A DNA stretch of 25,932 nt, from contig JAPLNJ010000745.1 of NCBI GenBank assembly GCA_026692885.1, positions 1-25,932 of the forward strand. The letters are read 5' to 3'. The DNA is from Planctomycetota bacterium. Lineage in GTDB: Bacteria; Planctomycetota; Planctomycetia; Pirellulales; Pirellulaceae. This document shows positions 23,601-25,932 of the stretch, piece by piece (position 1 is the first letter of the stretch; every line of letters begins with the position of its first letter). The position numbers and the translations under genes were made by a program. Below the pieces are notes generated by a model that was given only the letters and a program-made list of their open reading frames with translations, did no database searches and was not told the DNA's origin.

Positions 23601-24545
23601 TCGGTTGTCAAGTATCCGGTGGGTACGCCGCAGGCCACTCCGGCGGCACTCGTGGCTCAGCGCGATGCGATCTACGGGGCCGGGGCGCATTGGTTCCGTA
23701 TCGACCGGCAGCAGCTGAACAGCGAACAACTCACCCAGCTCCCGTTGCCGAACAGTCTGTGTTTCGAACACTACGCAGCGTCGGCCCAGTACGGTTTGGT
23801 GGCCTGGAATCGGGGAGACCCGCTCTACCGAGTGGCCATTGACGGCCCGGCGCTGGATGACCAGGACTTGGCCACGCAGTATCCTTTTGTCCCCCCAACG
23901 CAACGCGAGCGGCACCAGCGCGCCGTGCAAACGATCCGGGCGCTCGGTGGCAGTGTCGACACCTGGCGATCGGCGTGCCGGCACCGCGTCCGGCCGGAGT
24001 ATTTCTCTCACTGGCGAACGATCGTCTACCTGCCACAGGCTTGGAAGGGGCAGGCCGCTGCGCTGGTCCACCTGAAGGACCTCTACAACCTCCGCGAACT
24101 GGTTCTGGTCCAGGCGGACATCGGCGACGAGGGACTTGTGCACGTCGGCCAACTGACGGACCTCGAAGCCTTGGAGCTCGTGGAAACTAAGATCACGGAT
24201 GCGGGCTTGATGCACCTGGGGGGCCTCCGCAATCTCGTGTATTGCCGGCTCGAGGGATCCGCGGGCGGCGACCAGTTCAGCGACGCCGGACTGCGGCATC
24301 TGCAGGTGCTGCCCGGACTGGAGCGGCTGACAGTGTACGGACGCGGATTCACGGATGCCGGCCTGAAGCTCTTCCAGAATCCTCGCTGCAGACTGCGCGA
24401 GGTCCGGAGCTTGGAAACCGCGATCACGAAACAGGGGATCAGCGAAGTCACGAAGCTCAAGCCCTGGTTCCGCTGTGTCGACAACGAGACGCCGCCGGAA
24501 TTTGATGGAACGGGCTCCACCGAGATGTCGGCAGGCACCCGCTGA
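20616..24545 (+). CDS. Giant exported protein: two CsgG-like domains, propeller-like region, C-terminal leucine-rich repeats
   Basis: A 1309-residue protein with a clear signal peptide (RLSSLLLLCVFCWSVL, cleavage near residue 26). Residues ~34-140 are CsgG-like and closely parallel the preceding gene product (HRWAVVASKEL, LPDLLTAELSRQDGVELVERDQL, KADALLL). Residues ~165-290 are a second copy (KLIGVTHFLSKN, GVAVLEIEEARTLANELRLTGG). A TPR-like stretch lies at ~319-365. Residues ~735-1110 are propeller-like (GVVWDGQNLWITCMTSGIHVL, WQWLAVDGRVFVSGSRGIDLF). Residues ~1155-1290 are leucine-rich repeats with the GLxHL pattern (IGDEGLVHVGQL, ITDAGLMHLGGL, FSDAGLRHLQVL). This suggests protein or ligand binding at the cell surface. 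Start ATG 20616 follows GGAGCTCGGAAAG. It likely arose by duplication with gene 17183, then diverged at the C-terminus. Confidence 0.8.
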   Translation: MRLSSLLLLCVFCWSVLSAAVASIAAEQRSPYHRWAVVASKELQDGGLPDLLTAELSRQDGVELVERDQLELATRELELSACFGSQAVGKRLQLGQLLKADALLLLSLEEHEKQKSLKLVISDCVYGARLRFEYVPYAPQQLEAATRQCAALVQDTRQRFAGGIQKLIGVTHFLSKNLTHDFDHLQTGYASLLAHALSTFPGVAVLEIEEARTLANELRLTGGQLADRVVPLFVEGEFTMSAAQAESPLAPAARNATDAPTVSLAVRVTDGTRIRQRPARTGLTPTAVTEWLTGALPREIVQVSQGSGITPVSREQQRRVLIARAEAFSQVGAYEQATALREATLLLEPEDLAQQLTLILEYCRWQTTQSRQDAKLATEVNRKVLAGGRVEEEPIWEQTYAARLARFQLAARHTEDVIRRRQVNPLEAGTLISQVSNTLLISSLYKEIKQAPLTKAAYDEFCWRVLPLFPTLDGGLRQGTEHPVLRRGQAATQPMAVEAQHLHCAQAGLTCITMVSPALIGIGRDHTAWDSSRTLDDLYRWATQVAPTTSIVPEFVEILTGDAPPDLLGGIADNRLRAEDVRRFCLRLQQTKQPLNVFYGRCGSLALRVYCDRDSPLDAAVLQEADTLLKSLYATRPELARIPARIPAGVRVPGRSLTKLRAEIANHLAKQGMTVAAEAETGGHPGKRPDVPKDAKRHPLPKNPIPLSALCSRLAFTPIAGLTAEWHGWLKCTETLDVMWSFDSVYVMTQPGRVERILEIAGAKERVFAKDLIYGVVWDGQNLWITCMTSGIHVLSPAGQVLGHVQAEQGLPAYEPVEWPREVRGLGLCLFSTPLQLYPIEPGKCLVLGKYGQHKRVWLATVARAPGEATFGVTVVQTFTKVPDSQAPRRDADDDLAEIFEPGGLLEYAPANADGPRRLLIGRRWGDLQKGRRPLAVDLGSLAVSIFPVRLPPSFNEPFWWQWLAVDGRVFVSGSRGIDLFSPPPEETAAAWTSQSVVKYPVGTPQATPAALVAQRDAIYGAGAHWFRIDRQQLNSEQLTQLPLPNSLCFEHYAASAQYGLVAWNRGDPLYRVAIDGPALDDQDLATQYPFVPPTQRERHQRAVQTIRALGGSVDTWRSACRHRVRPEYFSHWRTIVYLPQAWKGQAAALVHLKDLYNLRELVLVQADIGDEGLVHVGQLTDLEALELVETKITDAGLMHLGGLRNLVYCRLEGSAGGDQFSDAGLRHLQVLPGLERLTVYGRGFTDAGLKLFQNPRCRLREVRSLETAITKQGISEVTKLKPWFRCVDNETPPEFDGTGSTEMSAGTR

Positions 24546-24547
24546 GC

Positions 24548-24640
24548 TAAGCATTTTGGTAGCTTAAGCATTTTGGTAGCCGAATTCGCCAGAATTCGGG
24601 TGTTTGGCGTGAATCCGCGAAGTCTGGCGACTTCGGCTAC
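24548..24640. repeat. Tandem 17-bp repeat plus inverted repeat between convergent genes
   Basis: TAAGCATTTTGGTAGC occurs twice with a 17-bp period (24548-24563 and 24565-24580). It runs into an inverted repeat, 24577-24599 with 24618-24640 (23 bp, a few mismatches), of the form GTAGCCGAAKTCGCCAGAMTTCG. The same family, as TAGCTGAAYTCGTGAGAATTC, is present at 8268-8331. It lies between two convergent stop codons and could serve as a bidirectional terminator, which is speculation. Confidence 0.8.
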
Positions 24641-24701
24641 GACGTACGTGCCGGCCTTTGCCCGCGTCAAAATCCTTAACGGCGTTGGGCGAGGGGGTTC
24701 G

Positions 24702-25932
24702 TCATTCCTGCCCGCCTCGGCGGGCCGCGCGGAGGCTCTCCCAGCGTCCGTACCATTCCTCGAACGTCAGATTGGCCGTCGCGCCGGTGTCCAGCATGCG
24801 CAGATGCGACAACACCTCCGCTTCGGTGACCAGCTCTTGGATGGGTGGCACCTCGGTGACATCCAGCGGTCGGAGATTGACGATGTGGAGTTCCTTGTTG
24901 CCGCCCACCGCGGCCAGGCGGCCATCCGGGCTGAGGACCAGAGAACGCTGCCCACTCCAGGCGAAAGCACGCTCCCAAAACAGACGCTGCGTGGGCATCA
25001 GCCGCTGATGCCTGCGCCAATCCCAAGCCTCGAAATGGCCTTCGTAGTCCGTCAACACCAGTTGGCTGACGGCTCTGCGAAAACGAGCCGTGATATCTTC
25101 GAAACCGGTGATCGGCGCCGCCGCCAACTGCCCGCTGGCGATGTTCCACACGCGGGCCGAGGCGTCCTTGGCGATCGTCAACAGATAGCGGCCGTCCGGC
25201 GAGAACTCCACTGTATAGACATGGGCGGGATGGACCAGCGGGCCGGCGGCGAGCGTCTGCGTCTGGAGGTTCCAGACTTTCACCGCTCCGTCACGAGAAG
25301 AGCTGGCCAGGAATCGTCCGTCCTGGGAGAAGGCGGCATCGGTGATCTCGGCCTGCTGGTCGAAGTGCCCCCGGAGTTCTCCGGTCTCGATGTTCCAGAG
25401 CACCGCGGACGTGGGCGTGGCGCCCGCCAGAAAGCAACCGTCGGGGCTGAGGCGAAACCACTTGAAGCCCTGGTCACCGTCCCATTTTCGCCAGGGCCGG
25501 GCGGCGGGCGTCGCCATGTCGAAAACCTGAACTTGGCCCTGCTGGCCCAGCGTGACCAGACGGTTCCCGTCCCGATTGGCACAGAGCACCGGATAGAGGA
25601 ACCGCGGGGGCCAACTGGCGAGGGCTGTCGCGCTGAGCGGCTCACCGGTGTGCCAGTTCCAGACATCGAGGCGTCCCGCACCGTTCGGCAGAGCCATGTA
25701 CACGGCTAGGCGTTCGTTATCCGGGAGCAGCAACGCATTGATGCCGAAGCAGCCCGGCTCCTCACGGGCGTCAACTTGGCCCACCTGTTGGCCCGTGTAC
25801 GCGTCATAGATCTGCGTCGTGCGGCAGCCCGCTGTGACGGCGACGTAGCGGGAGTCCGGGCTGAAGGCCCCGATGTGGATCGTGCCACCCGCGACGCGGG
25901 CGGTAAAGGTGGCCGGGTCCGGCTGAGGCATC
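24702..25932 (-). CDS. WD40-repeat protein, C-terminal part (5' end at or beyond the window edge)
   Basis: At least 409 residues of a beta-propeller, read on the minus strand. About eight WD-type blades are visible, each with an SPDGR-like turn and a closing VW/VF pair: IGAFSPDSRYVAVTAG, FRLSPDGCFLAGATPTSAVLW, AAFSQDGRFLASSSRDGAVKVW, VEFSPDGRYLLTIAKDASARVW, LVLSPDGRLAAVGGN. The tail (TEAEVLSHLRMLDTGA, LTFEEWYGRWESLR) resembles the end of planctomycete proteins in which a Hanks-type Ser/Thr kinase is fused to a WD40 propeller, so the missing upstream part may be such a kinase. An ATG lies at 25931-25929 but the frame is open to the edge, so I treat it as partial. No signal peptide is visible. 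It converges on the last CsgG-like gene. Confidence 0.85.
   Translation of the reverse strand, partial: MPQPDPATFTARVAGGTIHIGAFSPDSRYVAVTAGCRTTQIYDAYTGQQVGQVDAREEPGCFGINALLLPDNERLAVYMALPNGAGRLDVWNWHTGEPLSATALASWPPRFLYPVLCANRDGNRLVTLGQQGQVQVFDMATPAARPWRKWDGDQGFKWFRLSPDGCFLAGATPTSAVLWNIETGELRGHFDQQAEITDAAFSQDGRFLASSSRDGAVKVWNLQTQTLAAGPLVHPAHVYTVEFSPDGRYLLTIAKDASARVWNIASGQLAAAPITGFEDITARFRRAVSQLVLTDYEGHFEAWDWRRHQRLMPTQRLFWERAFAWSGQRSLVLSPDGRLAAVGGNKELHIVNLRPLDVTEVPPIQELVTEAEVLSHLRMLDTGATANLTFEEWYGRWESLRAARRGGQE

Noticed and set aside
8735..24545. A curli (csg) biogenesis operon
   Set aside because: Only CsgG-like folds are present. No CsgA/CsgB amyloid repeats, CsgE, CsgF or CsgD were seen, and most proteins lack a lipobox.

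Overview
The window looks like chromosomal DNA of a planctomycete, probably of the Pirellulales kind. This is inferred, not proven: the DNA is GC-rich, it encodes very large secreted multidomain proteins, it has a WD40 protein ending in a tail I associate with planctomycete kinase-WD40 proteins, it carries a clan AA aspartic protease, and its spacers are packed with palindromic repeats. No rRNA, tRNA, CRISPR array, transposase or phage gene was seen.

Region 1 (1-7.4 kb, + strand) holds a sugar phosphate isomerase/epimerase of the xylose-isomerase-like TIM-barrel type (77-1072), then a 1724-residue secreted glycoside hydrolase of the GH2 clan (1540-6714). Together they suggest uptake or catabolism of an external polysaccharide. 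The spacers around the hydrolase are large inverted-repeat structures (1077-1524 and 6888-7203).

Region 2 (7.2-8.7 kb) is small and patchy. It has a possible remnant of a glutamate synthase small-subunit N-terminus, an orphan addiction-module antitoxin-like gene (7374-7598), and a convergent retropepsin-like aspartic protease on the minus strand (7607-8041). About 360 bp of nested palindromes (8141-8503) follow.

Region 3 (8.7-24.5 kb, + strand) is the most interesting part. An ECF sigma factor (8735) overlaps a single-pass membrane protein placed like an anti-sigma factor (9280). A secreted protein (10081) begins directly after that stop. Four exported proteins with CsgG-like domains follow (11373, 12691, 17183, 20616). 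Three of these are giants of 1041-1485 residues, each with two CsgG-like units, and they end differently: LamG plus TPR plus a glutamine-amidotransferase-like fold; helical repeats plus a propeller-like part; and a propeller-like part plus leucine-rich repeats. No curli subunit or other Csg partner gene is present. My reading is a sigma-controlled cell-envelope or surface system built from paralogous CsgG-like modules; this is inference.

Three of the spacers in this gene train contain inserted repeats: a 115-bp palindromic element (12495-12609) whose 110-bp relative (10099-10208) lies inside the start of gene 10081, a double heptanucleotide array (11238-11336), and a hairpin element flanked by an 11-bp direct repeat (20406-20594).

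Region 4 (24.7-25.9 kb, - strand) is the C-terminal part of a WD40 propeller protein that runs into the window edge and converges on the last giant gene.
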